The position numbers and the translations under genes were made by a program. From contig JAKAWN010000129.1 of the NCBI GenBank assembly GCA_021827245.1, positions 1-15,830 of the forward strand: 15,830 nt of DNA. The letters run 5' to 3'. The notes under the pieces were generated by a model that was not told the DNA's origin, did no database searches, and was given only the letters and a program-made list of their open reading frames with translations. Positions 7,913 to 15,481 of the stretch are shown here, in pieces. The DNA comes from Acidobacteriota bacterium (GTDB taxonomy: Bacteria; Acidobacteriota; Terriglobia; UBA7540). The number at the start of each line of letters is the position of its first letter. Position 1 is the first letter of the stretch.

Positions 7913-8893
7913 ATGCGAATTCTGATCACGGGCGGAGCAGGTTTTTTGGGCAGACATCTGTGCGCGAGAATGCTTTCACTTGGTTATGAAGTTCTTTGCG
8001 TAGACAATCTGCTGACGGGGCGGCGGGAGAACATCGAGGAGTTTGCGCCGAACCCAGAATTCAATTTCATCAATCAGGACGTGACCAAACCCTTCCCCAC
8101 GGAAGGGAAGATTGATGCGGTCATGCACCTGGCGTGTCCGGCAAGTCCTCCCGACTATCTTCAATATCCCCTGGAAACCTTGGAGGTGGGGACTGTGGGG
8201 ACACGCAACATGCTGGAATTGGCCCGGACGAAGAATGCGCGGTTTCTGCTCGCCAGCACCTCAGAGGTTTATGGCGACCCACATGTCAATCCTCAAACGG
8301 AAACATACTGGGGCAACGTCAATCCTATCGGACCTCGAAGTGTGTACGATGAGGCCAAGCGCGCATCCGAGGCTCTGACCATGGCGTATCACCGGCGGCA
8401 TCGCATCGACACTCGAATCGCAAGAATTTTTAACACTTACGGTCCATGGATGCGTCCTAACGATGGCCGTGTGGTTTCGAATTTCATCGTCCAGGCCTTG
8501 CAAGGCAAGGGATTGACAGTCTATGGCGATGGAACTCAGACGCGAAGTTTCTGCTACGTCAACGACCTGATCGAGGGCCTCATCCGCCTCCTCCAGGCGG
8601 ATGCTGACTCGGATGCAACGAGCGCCCAGGTAAAAGAGTGGGGGATCCATTATCCGGTCAATCTGGGAAACCCCAGAGAAGAGAAGATTCTCGATATCGC
8701 CCGAATGATTGTGGGAATGACCGGAAGCTCCAGCCAAGTGAAGTTTCATCCTTTGCCTGTTGATGACCCAAAGCTTCGACATCCTGATATCACCCGCGCC
8801 CGCCGGATGCTTGGCTGGGCGCCAAAGGTGACCCTGGAAGAAGGGTTGGTTTCCACCATCCGTTACTTTCGGGAACTCGTGGGCGAAGCGTGA
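7913..8893 (+). CDS. uxs: UDP-glucuronate decarboxylase (UDP-xylose synthase)
   Basis: A 326-residue extended short-chain dehydrogenase that oxidises and decarboxylates UDP-glucuronate to UDP-xylose with bound NAD, in the cytosol. The Rossmann motif GGAGFLG is at 7-13. [17 protein letters not shown] (74-90) and [11 protein letters not shown] (140-150), with catalytic Tyr145 and Lys149, are the stretches that mark UXS within the epimerase family. STSEVYGDP (115-123) supplies the catalytic Thr/Ser-Glu region, and [13 protein letters not shown] follows as expected. The length matches bacterial and animal core UXS enzymes, with no ArnA-like formyltransferase domain. The ATG has an AAAGGAA ribosome site 5 to 6 nt upstream. 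It would supply a pentose donor to the glycan made by this region. No UDP-glucose dehydrogenase, the source of its substrate, is in the window. Confidence 0.93.
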   Translation: MRILITGGAGFLGRHLCARMLSLGYEVLCVDNLLTGRRENIEEFAPNPEFNFINQDVTKPFPTEGKIDAVMHLACPASPPDYLQYPLETLEVGTVGTRNMLELARTKNARFLLASTSEVYGDPHVNPQTETYWGNVNPIGPRSVYDEAKRASEALTMAYHRRHRIDTRIARIFNTYGPWMRPNDGRVVSNFIVQALQGKGLTVYGDGTQTRSFCYVNDLIEGLIRLLQADADSDATSAQVKEWGIHYPVNLGNPREEKILDIARMIVGMTGSSSQVKFHPLPVDDPKLRHPDITRARRMLGWAPKVTLEEGLVSTIRYFRELVGEA

Positions 8894-9055
8894 CCGGGCG
8901 CAACGAGTCCTTCAATGGCGCCAGAAACGAGGAAGTCGCAACGGGCGTCTCGAGAAGTCTGCTTCGGATCCCCGGTATGCAATGGGCTCTGTCGCCGGGA
9001 GTGCCCTGTTCCTTCCAACGTGACAATTTGAACCAGGACAACAACTCCCGTCCCT

Positions 9056-9823
9056 TCACGATTGCTTCTGTGCAACTATCGTGAATCCCTCACACAGATT
9101 CCGTAGATTCAAGTGAGAGGTGAAAAGCTGCCAAACCAGCTCGGCGGCATGCAAGGGGACGAAGAAGTTGCAATACTCAGAGCGATATGAGAGATGGACT
9201 CGCACAATTCTGAAGCCCACACCCAACAGCAGAGCCTCGAAACTGGTGGGGTAGCAACGGCGGTAGAGGACGGGGAAGCCAGTCTCTTCCTTGGTTTCCC
9301 AATGGAAAAAGCCCAGAAGAACCTTCGAAAGCCTGTTTGGTATCGCCGCATTGACCAGTGCGAAGAGCGCAAACTTATTGGGGACGTAGGCGACTACTAA
9401 ACCTCCTGGGCGGAGCACGCGAAATATATTGAGATACATTGCGGTCGGGTCTTCAACGTGCTCCGTCACGCTGCGGGAGATGACTAAATCTGCTCCAGGC
9501 AAACCGGTAGCCGTCGTGATGTCGCCGCAGATAATCTGGTCATAACAGCCCGGTGGCGCCGCATTGAGCTCTGACTGGGTAATATCCACACCGATGACCT
9601 GCAGGCGTAACGAGGCTTTCAGTTCCGGAGCGATTACGGGATTCTTTCCTCCACCAACATCCATCACCACCATGCCAGGGCGAAGGGCGGAACGTATTGC
9701 CGCCAAGAAATCGACGGCCCCGTCGCCTCTCCGTCCGCGAGGGTCAAGGAGCGTATCCAGCTTCTGAGACCAACCGCGATTTAGCCTTATGCAGCGTGTC
9801 GCAATCGCTCGGAGTGTTAACAA
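9056..9823 (-). CDS. Class I SAM-dependent methyltransferase
   Basis: A 255-residue cytosolic methyltransferase of the Methyltransf_11/25 type. Motif I is VVMDVGGGKNPV (52-63), followed by an acidic residue at the end of strand 2 (VIGVD, Asp80), ADLVISRSVTEHVEDP (111-126) as the post-II/IV region, and VLRPGGLVVAYVPN (136-149). No in-frame ATG exists before residue 51. The TTG at 9823 is chosen because GGAGAGGA lies 4 nt upstream on the minus strand and a TAG stop sits 2 codons before it. It is the only gene on the minus strand between the kinase gene and the FkbM gene, converging on the UDP-xylose synthase gene with a 162-bp gap. A role in methylating a sugar or lipid of the surface glycan is likely from context, but the substrate is unknown. 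Confidence 0.85.
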   Translation of the reverse strand: MLTLRAIATRCIRLNRGWSQKLDTLLDPRGRRGDGAVDFLAAIRSALRPGMVVMDVGGGKNPVIAPELKASLRLQVIGVDITQSELNAAPPGCYDQIICGDITTATGLPGADLVISRSVTEHVEDPTAMYLNIFRVLRPGGLVVAYVPNKFALFALVNAAIPNRLSKVLLGFFHWETKEETGFPVLYRRCYPTSFEALLLGVGFRIVRVHLSYRSEYCNFFVPLHAAELVWQLFTSHLNLRNLCEGFTIVAQKQS

Positions 9824-9847
9824 CTAGTCCTCTCCCCGCAGATTGCC

Positions 9848-10003
9848 TCACTTCGCCGCCGCGGTCCATTTCGCGCCGTCGCAGTAGGCATGGACATTGA
9901 TTGAACCGCCTGCCCTGACAGTTGGACCCCAGGGGCTCGTCGTCGAATCGGAAACCGCCTGCAACCCGCCATCATTGTCACCGAATAGGGCGAGTTGTTT
10001 GAC
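9848..10003 (-). pseudogene. Possible C-terminal remnant of a surface-type protein
   Basis: An open stretch of 51 codons on the minus strand ends in TGA at 9848. It has no start codon with a ribosome site, and a TGA (10004-10006) lies directly upstream. It reads like a small glycine/serine/threonine-rich C-terminus: SPWGPTVRAGGSIN, then VHAYCDGAKWTAAAK before the stop. Endings of the form 'GGG-x-N-x-hydrophobic-x-Y-CDG-x-x-W' occur on bacterial surface or tail-fibre-like proteins, which is why I flag it. The upstream continuation seems to need a frame change near 10004. It could equally be chance. Confidence 0.3.
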
Positions 10004-10219
10004 TCAAAGGCCATGGTTTCTAAGTGGATCGGGCTTTCCACATTCAAATTCGTCTTGGGACATACCGTGTCGATTGGAACATTGACACAATAAGAGCCAT
10101 GATACGGCGTCGCGCTAGTCACAGCAACAGTCTCCGATCTCCTCAACTCTCAGGCACCTCGAAATCACCGTCCAGAGTTCGGGCTCTGCGTGCCCGCCAA
10201 TGTATCCGGATCGACAAGG

Positions 10220-10225
10220 TATAAT
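10220..10225 (+). promoter_or_regulatory. Perfect -10 box before the secreted hydrolase-like gene
   Basis: TATAAT at 10220-10225 lies 51 bp upstream of the ATG at 10277. No good -35 box is found at 16-18 bp spacing, so it would need an activator or other contacts. It would make this gene an independent transcription start inside the glycan region. Confidence 0.35.
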
Positions 10226-10276
10226 GCAAAGTTCGTTTTCTCTTGTCCTGCAACTGAGTTTAGGCTGAAGGTGTCG

Positions 10277-11521
10277 ATGATAAAACCGCTTGGCCTGGTA
10301 TTAATCGTGTGCCTGCTTGCCAGCTTGGTCGAATCAGCAAGAGGACAGGAATTTCGACAACCCCCCTCTGTTTCTCCCAGAGAATTTGCTCTGATGGCCT
10401 GGGGCGGGACGCCTTCGGATCCCAACCAGCTCTATTGGATGAAGCAGGCGGGGCTTAATATTTCCGGGTTTTGCTCACCTGACCAGCTTGACAAGGTCAA
10501 TGCCGCCGGCCTTGCCTGCTTTGTCGAGGATCCCCGCGCCAACCATTACCGATGGAAGCATATGCCGAGCCAACGAGACATTCGGAAGAACCTTACGGCT
10601 TTGGTACGCGACGTCAAAAACCGCCCCGCGGCCCTGGGCTTCTTCCTCATCGACGAGCCCAACGCCTCCCAGTTGCCGGGCCTTGGCGAAGTCGCATCGC
10701 TGTTGAGGCAAATCGCACCAAACAAGTGGACCTACGTCAATCTATTGCCCAACTACACGAGGGTCTCACAGCTCGGGGTTCCCACTTACGAGGCCTACGT
10801 GGAAAAAATGATCGAGCAGGTTCACCCGTCGTTTCTGAGTTACGACAATTATTCGCTGTTCAACGGTGAAATGCTTGACCGCTTTTACACCAACCTGGGT
10901 ATCGTCCGGCGTTTATCGATAAACGCGGGAATACCATTCTGGAATGTGATCCTTTCCAGCACCTCTTTCACCTATATGAAGCCGAACAGTGCAACTCTGC
11001 GCCTCCAGGCCTACAGCACCATCGCCTACGGTGGAAGAGGAATTGAATATTTCACTTACTTTGCGCCTGAAGTTGGGAACTACCGTCTGGCGCCAGTTGA
11101 CCAGTTTGGACACCGGACGCCTACTTGGAATAAGCTGCGGCGCCTCAATAGCCAGATTCGAGAACTTGCTCCTTGGCTTGCCCGGCTGTGCAGCACCGGC
11201 GTTTATCACTCTGCCCCGGTCTCCCCTGGAGAAAAACCCCTCTCCCAAAGCCGCCTCGTCAAGGAAGTGCTGGCCAGCTCTTACCCGAATCCTTCTGTCC
11301 AACCTCGCTACCTGATTGGCGAGTTTGTGGGCCCTGACCGCCACCCGTTTCTGATGATCGTCAACAAGGATCTCGAGCATTCTTTTCGGTACTCGATTCG
11401 CCTAAAGGCGCCGTACAGACGCTTATTCCAAATCTCCCCCTACACCGGGAAAGAGGAGCTATCCCACGGCGAGATGGATTGGCTGGCGCCAGGGGCTGGC
11501 GCACTTTTCGAGATTCAATAG
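10277..11521 (+). CDS. Secreted glycoside-hydrolase-like TIM-barrel protein
   Basis: A 414-residue exported protein. It starts with a signal peptide (MIKPLGLVLIVCLLASLVES, then ARGQ, cleavage likely near residue 24). The frame is open upstream to a GTG at 10190, but only the ATG at 10277 gives an N-terminal signal peptide, and GAAGGTG precedes it. The rest looks like a clan-A-type (beta/alpha)8 barrel: an N-terminal strand FALMAWGGTP, a conserved GFFLIDEPN (121-129, Glu127 a candidate acid/base), SFLSYDNYS (185-193), then AYSTIAYGGRGIEYFTYFAP (245-264), which resembles late barrel strands of GH42-like enzymes. A C-terminal beta-rich part (residues 320-414) may form a small sandwich domain. 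I cannot assign a numbered family. In this context it could trim, release or degrade the polysaccharide. Confidence 0.7.
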   Translation: MIKPLGLVLIVCLLASLVESARGQEFRQPPSVSPREFALMAWGGTPSDPNQLYWMKQAGLNISGFCSPDQLDKVNAAGLACFVEDPRANHYRWKHMPSQRDIRKNLTALVRDVKNRPAALGFFLIDEPNASQLPGLGEVASLLRQIAPNKWTYVNLLPNYTRVSQLGVPTYEAYVEKMIEQVHPSFLSYDNYSLFNGEMLDRFYTNLGIVRRLSINAGIPFWNVILSSTSFTYMKPNSATLRLQAYSTIAYGGRGIEYFTYFAPEVGNYRLAPVDQFGHRTPTWNKLRRLNSQIRELAPWLARLCSTGVYHSAPVSPGEKPLSQSRLVKEVLASSYPNPSVQPRYLIGEFVGPDRHPFLMIVNKDLEHSFRYSIRLKAPYRRLFQISPYTGKEELSHGEMDWLAPGAGALFEIQ

Positions 11522-11590
11522 GTTTGTGGAAACCTTTTCCGGGGCGCCTCCGGAATCCAAACGAGGAAGTTAGGTAGTTTGGCATCATAA

Positions 11591-11615
11591 GGGCGATTGA
11601 ATCGCCCCGGATTTT
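11591..11615 (+). terminator. Terminator-like hairpin after the hydrolase-like gene
   Basis: GGGCGAT-TGA-ATCGCCC is a perfect 7-bp stem with a 3-nt loop, followed by CGGATTTT. It lies 70 nt after the hydrolase stop. The stem is strong but the T-run is short and 3 nt away, so it would be an imperfect rho-independent terminator. Confidence 0.42.
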
Positions 11616-11731
11616 GTACCGAATAGCGAGCTTATTTTGCTCCTATGGTGCAAAGCTGACTCAAGAGTGTATCGGGTTTCCGCGGCTCGTGCTCTGCGTG
11701 TAATTGCAGCAGGCGTAAGCTTCTGGGTAGA

Positions 11732-12109
11732 ATGGACGTTGGATCTGGGCGTCTCGATTTCCATGACTCGGAGGTTTTGCTGGTGTGATTCTATATCGAT
11801 TGCATTGCTTTCTTTGAAGAGACGTCAACAAAGCTTGAGAACACTCTTGTCCACCTGAAGTTGATTAGGGAGAGTGGAGGTCTGCAGTCGTGGCTTTCCC
11901 GGTGCCTCGACCAGGCAGAATCGTGGGAAACCTGATTTCCGCCCTTTTCGTTCTATGCACGGGAACCGGGCGTTCTACAGACTGAAATTGAGGATCGGTA
12001 CCATCATGTTGCCAAGCCGACGACGCGCGTTGTGAAGTTTTCTATAAAGCAAGGAAACTTCCAAGGGACGAGGACCATGAAAAATCGGGTCTTTTCGAAT
12101 GGCCGTTAA
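11732..12109 (+). pseudogene. Reading frame interrupted by two TGA codons, unrecognised
   Basis: From the ATG at 11732 one frame runs 125 codons to TAA (12107-12109) with only two stops, both TGA (11786-11788 and 11933-11935). The pieces look protein-like: GRLDFHDSEVLLV before the first stop, FFEETSTKLENTLVHL and LQSWLSRCLDQAESW before the second, and FPPFSFYAREPG with TRVVKFSIKQGNF after it. No ribosome site of note precedes the ATG. I do not recognise a family. The simplest reading is a decayed small gene lying directly before the glycosyltransferase gene. A random frame of this length would carry about five or six stops on average, so two is suggestive but not proof. Confidence 0.3.
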
Positions 12110-12144
12110 TCTTCTATCAACCGGATAACGAGAAAGAATTGTCG

Positions 12145-13221
12145 ATGCCGACTCCTGACAAGCCAGCCCGAATTGCAGCCGTGGTGGTTACCTACAACCG
12201 ACGTACGCTGCTGGATCGGTGTCTTAAGGCGCTCATCAGTCAGGTTCGTCCGCCAGATGAAATCTTAGTGATCGACAATGCCTCCACCGATGGCACGCAG
12301 GATATGTTAGAGCAGAGGTATGACGGAAGAATTACTCACGTCCGGCTGAAAGAAAACATGGGAGCATCCGGAGGCTTCTATGAAGGGATCCGGTTAGCGT
12401 ACGAAAAGGGTTACGATTGGATTTGGGTGATGGACGACGATGTTGAACCCGCCGCTGATGCGCTCAAAGGCTTGGTGGAGTCTCCAGCGTTTGGTGACCC
12501 TGCCGTTGGGCTTTTAGCGTCACTTGTGCTTGATCCCATGCCCCCAAATGGGACTCCGCATTCCGTGCAGTCCGGCGAGGTCGTGGTCACGAATCCGGAC
12601 GGTACAGGATGGCGACCTGTCTCTTTCGGACATTACAAACGATTTAACGCGATCATGGGTTTTCAACTGGTTGTTAGCCAGGAGTCTCTGGCATCTCCCC
12701 TGATCCCCATCGAAGCCGCAGGTTTTCTTGGCGTTATGATCCAGCGGGGTGCTATTGGCGAGGTGGGACTTCCACTTAAAGAACTCTATATCTACTGGGA
12801 CGATACGGAGTTTATCTATCGGATCTCCAGACGCTTTAAGGTTTTCCTGGTTCCTTCCAGCAGAGTTGTTCATGGGCAAGGCGTGTACCTGCGATCTCCT
12901 CGCAAGGTTTTAGGATTTGCGAAGCTGGGGGCGGGGATACCTTATGCACAAATCTGGAAGCTCTATTACTATGTTCGAAACGAAACCTACGTCAGGACAA
13001 AGTATGCGAAACCATGGCTCGCCCCGTTCGTTGCACCGTTACTGTTGGCAAGGCATACCGCAATAGCGTTATTGTTCTACGATCATCCTTTTCCAAGGTG
13101 TAAGGTCCTTTGCCGAGCAGCTTTCGACGGTATGCTTGGCCGGCTCGGCAAGCGAAACATGGGCGGAGATAACAAGCGTGAGCCACATGTGCTTAGGGAT
13201 ATTGGCCGTCTAAAATCGTAA
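12145..13221 (+). CDS. GT2-family glycosyltransferase (rhamnosyl/galactofuranosyl-like)
   Basis: A 358-residue GT-A-fold transferase that moves a sugar from a nucleotide donor to a growing glycan at the cytosolic membrane face. The N-terminal strand is AAVVVTYNRRTLLDRCL, then EILVIDNASTDGT and ENMGASGGFYEGI. The metal-binding DXD-type motif is WVMDDDVEP (95-103, Asp97-Asp99). The acceptor-side motif YIYWDDTEFIYR (215-226, Asp219, Asp220, Glu222) is close to the WDDxE stretch of GlfT-like and rhamnosyl GT2 enzymes. The C-terminal 90 residues hold a basic/aromatic stretch (KLYYYVRNETYVRTKY) and a hydrophobic segment near residues 295-312 that may touch the membrane. An in-frame TTG at 12139 is possible, but the ATG at 12145 is preferred. 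The upstream GAGAAAGAA is only a weak ribosome site. The transferred sugar cannot be read from the sequence. Confidence 0.9.
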   Translation: MPTPDKPARIAAVVVTYNRRTLLDRCLKALISQVRPPDEILVIDNASTDGTQDMLEQRYDGRITHVRLKENMGASGGFYEGIRLAYEKGYDWIWVMDDDVEPAADALKGLVESPAFGDPAVGLLASLVLDPMPPNGTPHSVQSGEVVVTNPDGTGWRPVSFGHYKRFNAIMGFQLVVSQESLASPLIPIEAAGFLGVMIQRGAIGEVGLPLKELYIYWDDTEFIYRISRRFKVFLVPSSRVVHGQGVYLRSPRKVLGFAKLGAGIPYAQIWKLYYYVRNETYVRTKYAKPWLAPFVAPLLLARHTAIALLFYDHPFPRCKVLCRAAFDGMLGRLGKRNMGGDNKREPHVLRDIGRLKS

Positions 13222-13550
13222 CTGGGCTGATGGCATAGATAAAGTCTGCCAGCGTTCGCATGCTTCTTCGGAAAGCTGGTCAGTATGCCGTGCGGCTGAT
13301 CAGCGGCCGGAACCTTAGTAGCCATAGGGCAGACGATGAGCTCAAGAAATTACCACGACGTTTTCTGGCAGCAGGCCGACAAAGATGTAGGGGATCTTAA
13401 TCATAATCGCCATGCGAGCCGAATAAGAATCGAGACGGTATCGGCGGCCGCTGAAAAGGCCAACCATGCTCAAGGGATACGCATCCTGGCTGGTGAAATG
13501 AAATTCCACCTGTCAAAGCAGATCCGTCGCGGGTGAAGAGTGAAAAAACT
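13222..13550. other. Gap between GT2 and zinc-ribbon methyltransferase genes
   Basis: About 330 bp without a firm gene. A plus-strand frame at 13336-13536 (66 codons, ATG) is hydrophilic and matches nothing I know. Its TGA overlaps a GTG at 13533 that opens the methyltransferase frame (GTGA). On the other strand a 55-codon frame from a GTG at 13509 to TGA at 13342 reads partly hydrophobic (IMIKIPYIFVGLLPEN). Neither has a ribosome site, and I count neither as a gene. Confidence 0.45.
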
Positions 13551-14429
13551 ATGACGGCACAGGCGATGCCCGCTACTTACGCATATTGTCCTCTTTGTGG
13601 AAGCGGTGAGTTTCGCTTTGTCTTCCATGACAAGTCTGAAGGGTTTCACTTCCTGATATTGGAATGCCGCAAGTGCGGTTTGCTTGTGAGCAATCCGCGT
13701 CTGAAGCAGCGGATTTTTAATGCCATCAGTAACGTTGACTCTCACCAGATTGATGTGTGTTCGCGCAACTTGCATAAGTACAAACGGTTGTTCAATTATA
13801 TACCGCCCGACGGTTCGCATCCCCGCCTGCTGGATGTCGGTTGTTGCCGGGGAGAGTTTGTCGGCCTGGCTTTGAAGCGTGGATACGATGCCTATGGGAT
13901 CGATATGGTCCCGGTGTTTGTGGAGTACGCAAGGAGTCGTTTCGGCAAGCGCTTTGCTTTGGTTGACTCTGACATGAGGTCTGCGGTGGAGGGACTGGAC
14001 GTCACATCATTTGACATCATCACGTTATGGGATGTCATCGAGCATATCGATCAGCCAATTGAATTCTGTCGCAACCTTACAGAGTTTTTGCGGCCTGGCG
14101 GATCTATTTTTCTCCGGACTCCAAACAGGCAAGGCCAAATAATCAAACGCTGGCTATTGCACCCTTTTTTTGGTGACCGGATTACGTATGTCAATCCCAT
14201 TGAACACGTTCAGATCTTTGGACCTCCGAACATCCTGATGCTTGCTGAACGCTGTGGGTTGAAGATGACCCGTTGCGAGCCCTCTGATGTGGAAGCCTAT
14301 AGCGATCGCGGAAGTTTTTTTGATTTGGCCAAGCGATTTGCGTATTGGCCGGTGATCCGATCCACTTTCCACATCACCGGATGGAACCTCGGACATAGCC
14401 TGAATTGTATTCTGACCAAGGCAGAGTAA
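13551..14429 (+). CDS. SAM methyltransferase with N-terminal zinc ribbon
   Basis: A 292-residue class I methyltransferase with an N-terminal CX2C...CX2C zinc knuckle: CPLCGSG (Cys13, Cys16) and CRKCG (Cys39, Cys42). The SAM-binding motif I is LLDVGCCRGEF (93-103), followed by AYGIDMVP (strand 2), ITLWDVIEHIDQP (the usual WDVIEHxxxP signature) and FLRPGGSIFLRTPN. This layout is common in sugar or polyketide-type methyltransferases of surface-polysaccharide clusters. The ATG at 13551 is used. A GTG at 13533, overlapping the stop of a doubtful upstream frame, would add six residues before the zinc ribbon. GAAGAG lies upstream of the ATG with long spacing. It probably methylates a sugar of the glycan assembled by the neighbouring GT2 enzyme. 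The substrate is unknown. Confidence 0.9.
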   Translation: MTAQAMPATYAYCPLCGSGEFRFVFHDKSEGFHFLILECRKCGLLVSNPRLKQRIFNAISNVDSHQIDVCSRNLHKYKRLFNYIPPDGSHPRLLDVGCCRGEFVGLALKRGYDAYGIDMVPVFVEYARSRFGKRFALVDSDMRSAVEGLDVTSFDIITLWDVIEHIDQPIEFCRNLTEFLRPGGSIFLRTPNRQGQIIKRWLLHPFFGDRITYVNPIEHVQIFGPPNILMLAERCGLKMTRCEPSDVEAYSDRGSFFDLAKRFAYWPVIRSTFHITGWNLGHSLNCILTKAE

Positions 14430-14570
14430 TGTCTCTTCGGTCACGAGTTGATTAATTTGAAGCGTAGCCTTAACGGCATTCGCACTAAACCTTAACAGAC
14501 GGGAAACGGTCATTTTCAGACCTGTTCTATGGTGCCGACGAAAAGCCGCTAACTTACTCGAGCTAATAAT

Positions 14571-15413
14571 ATGGAAATGTCTGGCAGCCTTTGTGGACTC
14601 CTACAGAAAGTGGGCCTTTATAGCAAGACGATGTTGAGTGCCCGGGACGCGAAAAGTCTCTGTAAAGCTTTGCTAGTGAAAATGGAGGACGAACTCTGCG
14701 TGGAGCGGCTGGGATGGCGAAGAAGGATTGGGGCTAAGAAGTGGGACGTCGTGAATTTCGACATCTCGTTTTATTGCGACAATGTCACAGTATCCGTGTA
14801 CTATGAGGTTTTCGGGGCTCGCGCGTATACCTTTTTCCGGGGATTTGTTCCTTGCAACGATGATATCGTTGTGGACCTTGGTGCTAATGAGGGCATATTC
14901 ACTTGCTATGCGGCGAAACGTGCGCCTTGCGGGCGAGTGTATGCCGTTGAGCCCGATAGCGACAACTTGGGCTGGCTGAAGGCGAACCTTGAGTTGAATC
15001 ACGTTGCCAACGTAACGGTGGTCCCTAAGTGTATAGGCCAACGAACCGGCCGAGCTTTTTTCAGAAAAGGTCCTACCAGCGGCACAGGGTGCGTCGTTGA
15101 AGCGAGGGAACCAGACGGTGATATTACAGAGGTGGATCAGATCACATTGGCCGATTTAATGAACGAGTTCCGAATTCCAAGAATCGACCTGCTGAAGATA
15201 GACGTTGAGGGTTCTGAAGTCGGGGCCCTTAGCGGAGCAGGCGACCAACTTGCCAGGGTCCGGAGAATCGCCCTCGAATATCATTCTCCATTGCTTGCTA
15301 ATCAGGTGGAGAAATTACTGGGCGAAAGGGGCTTTAGCGAACTCCGGGAACCCAGCGCAGCACGTTCACACATTCTATATTTCGAAAACGACGCGCTATG
15401 TCGGAGCCTTTAG
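14571..15413 (+). CDS. FkbM-family methyltransferase
   Basis: A 280-residue methyltransferase of the FkbM family, which usually O-methylates hydroxyls of sugars or polyketides. Motif I is VVDLGANEGIFTCYAAK (100-116, Asp102, Gly104, Glu107), strand 2 ends in VYAVEPD (Glu-Pro-Asp), and the family hallmark LLKIDVEGSE is at 207-216 with Asp211 and Glu213. The final part, RIALEYHSPLL with a C-terminal FEND, is also typical. The N-terminal 90 residues are less conserved, as is usual. The ATG at 14571 has no clear ribosome site, and a second ATG at 14577 is also possible. It follows the zinc-ribbon methyltransferase after 141 bp on the same strand, so the cluster encodes at least two plus-strand sugar methyltransferases. 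The stop at 15411-15413 overlaps the ribosome site of a broken downstream gene. Confidence 0.92.
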   Translation: MEMSGSLCGLLQKVGLYSKTMLSARDAKSLCKALLVKMEDELCVERLGWRRRIGAKKWDVVNFDISFYCDNVTVSVYYEVFGARAYTFFRGFVPCNDDIVVDLGANEGIFTCYAAKRAPCGRVYAVEPDSDNLGWLKANLELNHVANVTVVPKCIGQRTGRAFFRKGPTSGTGCVVEAREPDGDITEVDQITLADLMNEFRIPRIDLLKIDVEGSEVGALSGAGDQLARVRRIALEYHSPLLANQVEKLLGERGFSELREPSAARSHILYFENDALCRSL

Positions 15414-15422
15414 GAAGTCAGC

Positions 15423-15470
15423 GTGCTAGAACCGCAATTTCCATTGGTGTCGCAGCGATCATTTTCGTGA
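15423..15470 (+). pseudogene. Truncated start of a GT2-like gene
   Basis: A GTG at 15423 lies 5 nt after AGGAAG (15412-15417), which overlaps the FkbM stop, an ordinary operon spacing. The frame reads VLEPQFPLVS and then QRSFS before TGA at 15468-15470. 'xxPQFPLVS' directly followed by a VVIPTYN-type strand is how many GT2 glycosyltransferases begin. Here the sequence changes after the Ser codon (near 15453), and a repeat and an IS110-type gene follow. I read it as the 5' stub of the next glycosyltransferase gene, cut by insertion or deletion. The short match leaves real doubt. Confidence 0.42.
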
Positions 15471-15481
15471 TCTGCCGTCTA

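Larger units (their letters stand above)
11522..12144. other. Gap after the hydrolase-like gene
   Basis: This gap of about 620 bp has no intact gene. It contains two hairpins just after the hydrolase stop (11537-11555, TTCCGG/CCGGAA; and 11591-11607) and, from 11732, a plus-strand reading frame interrupted by two TGA codons. Both hairpins and the interrupted frame are described separately. Confidence 0.5.

Noticed and set aside
8261..8782. 173-codon minus-strand frame
   Set aside because: It is antisense to the UDP-xylose synthase gene.
10190..10276. Longer N-terminus of the hydrolase-like protein starting at GTG 10190
   Set aside because: It would bury the signal peptide 29 residues inside, and the TATAAT box lies within this stretch, so the ATG at 10277 is better.
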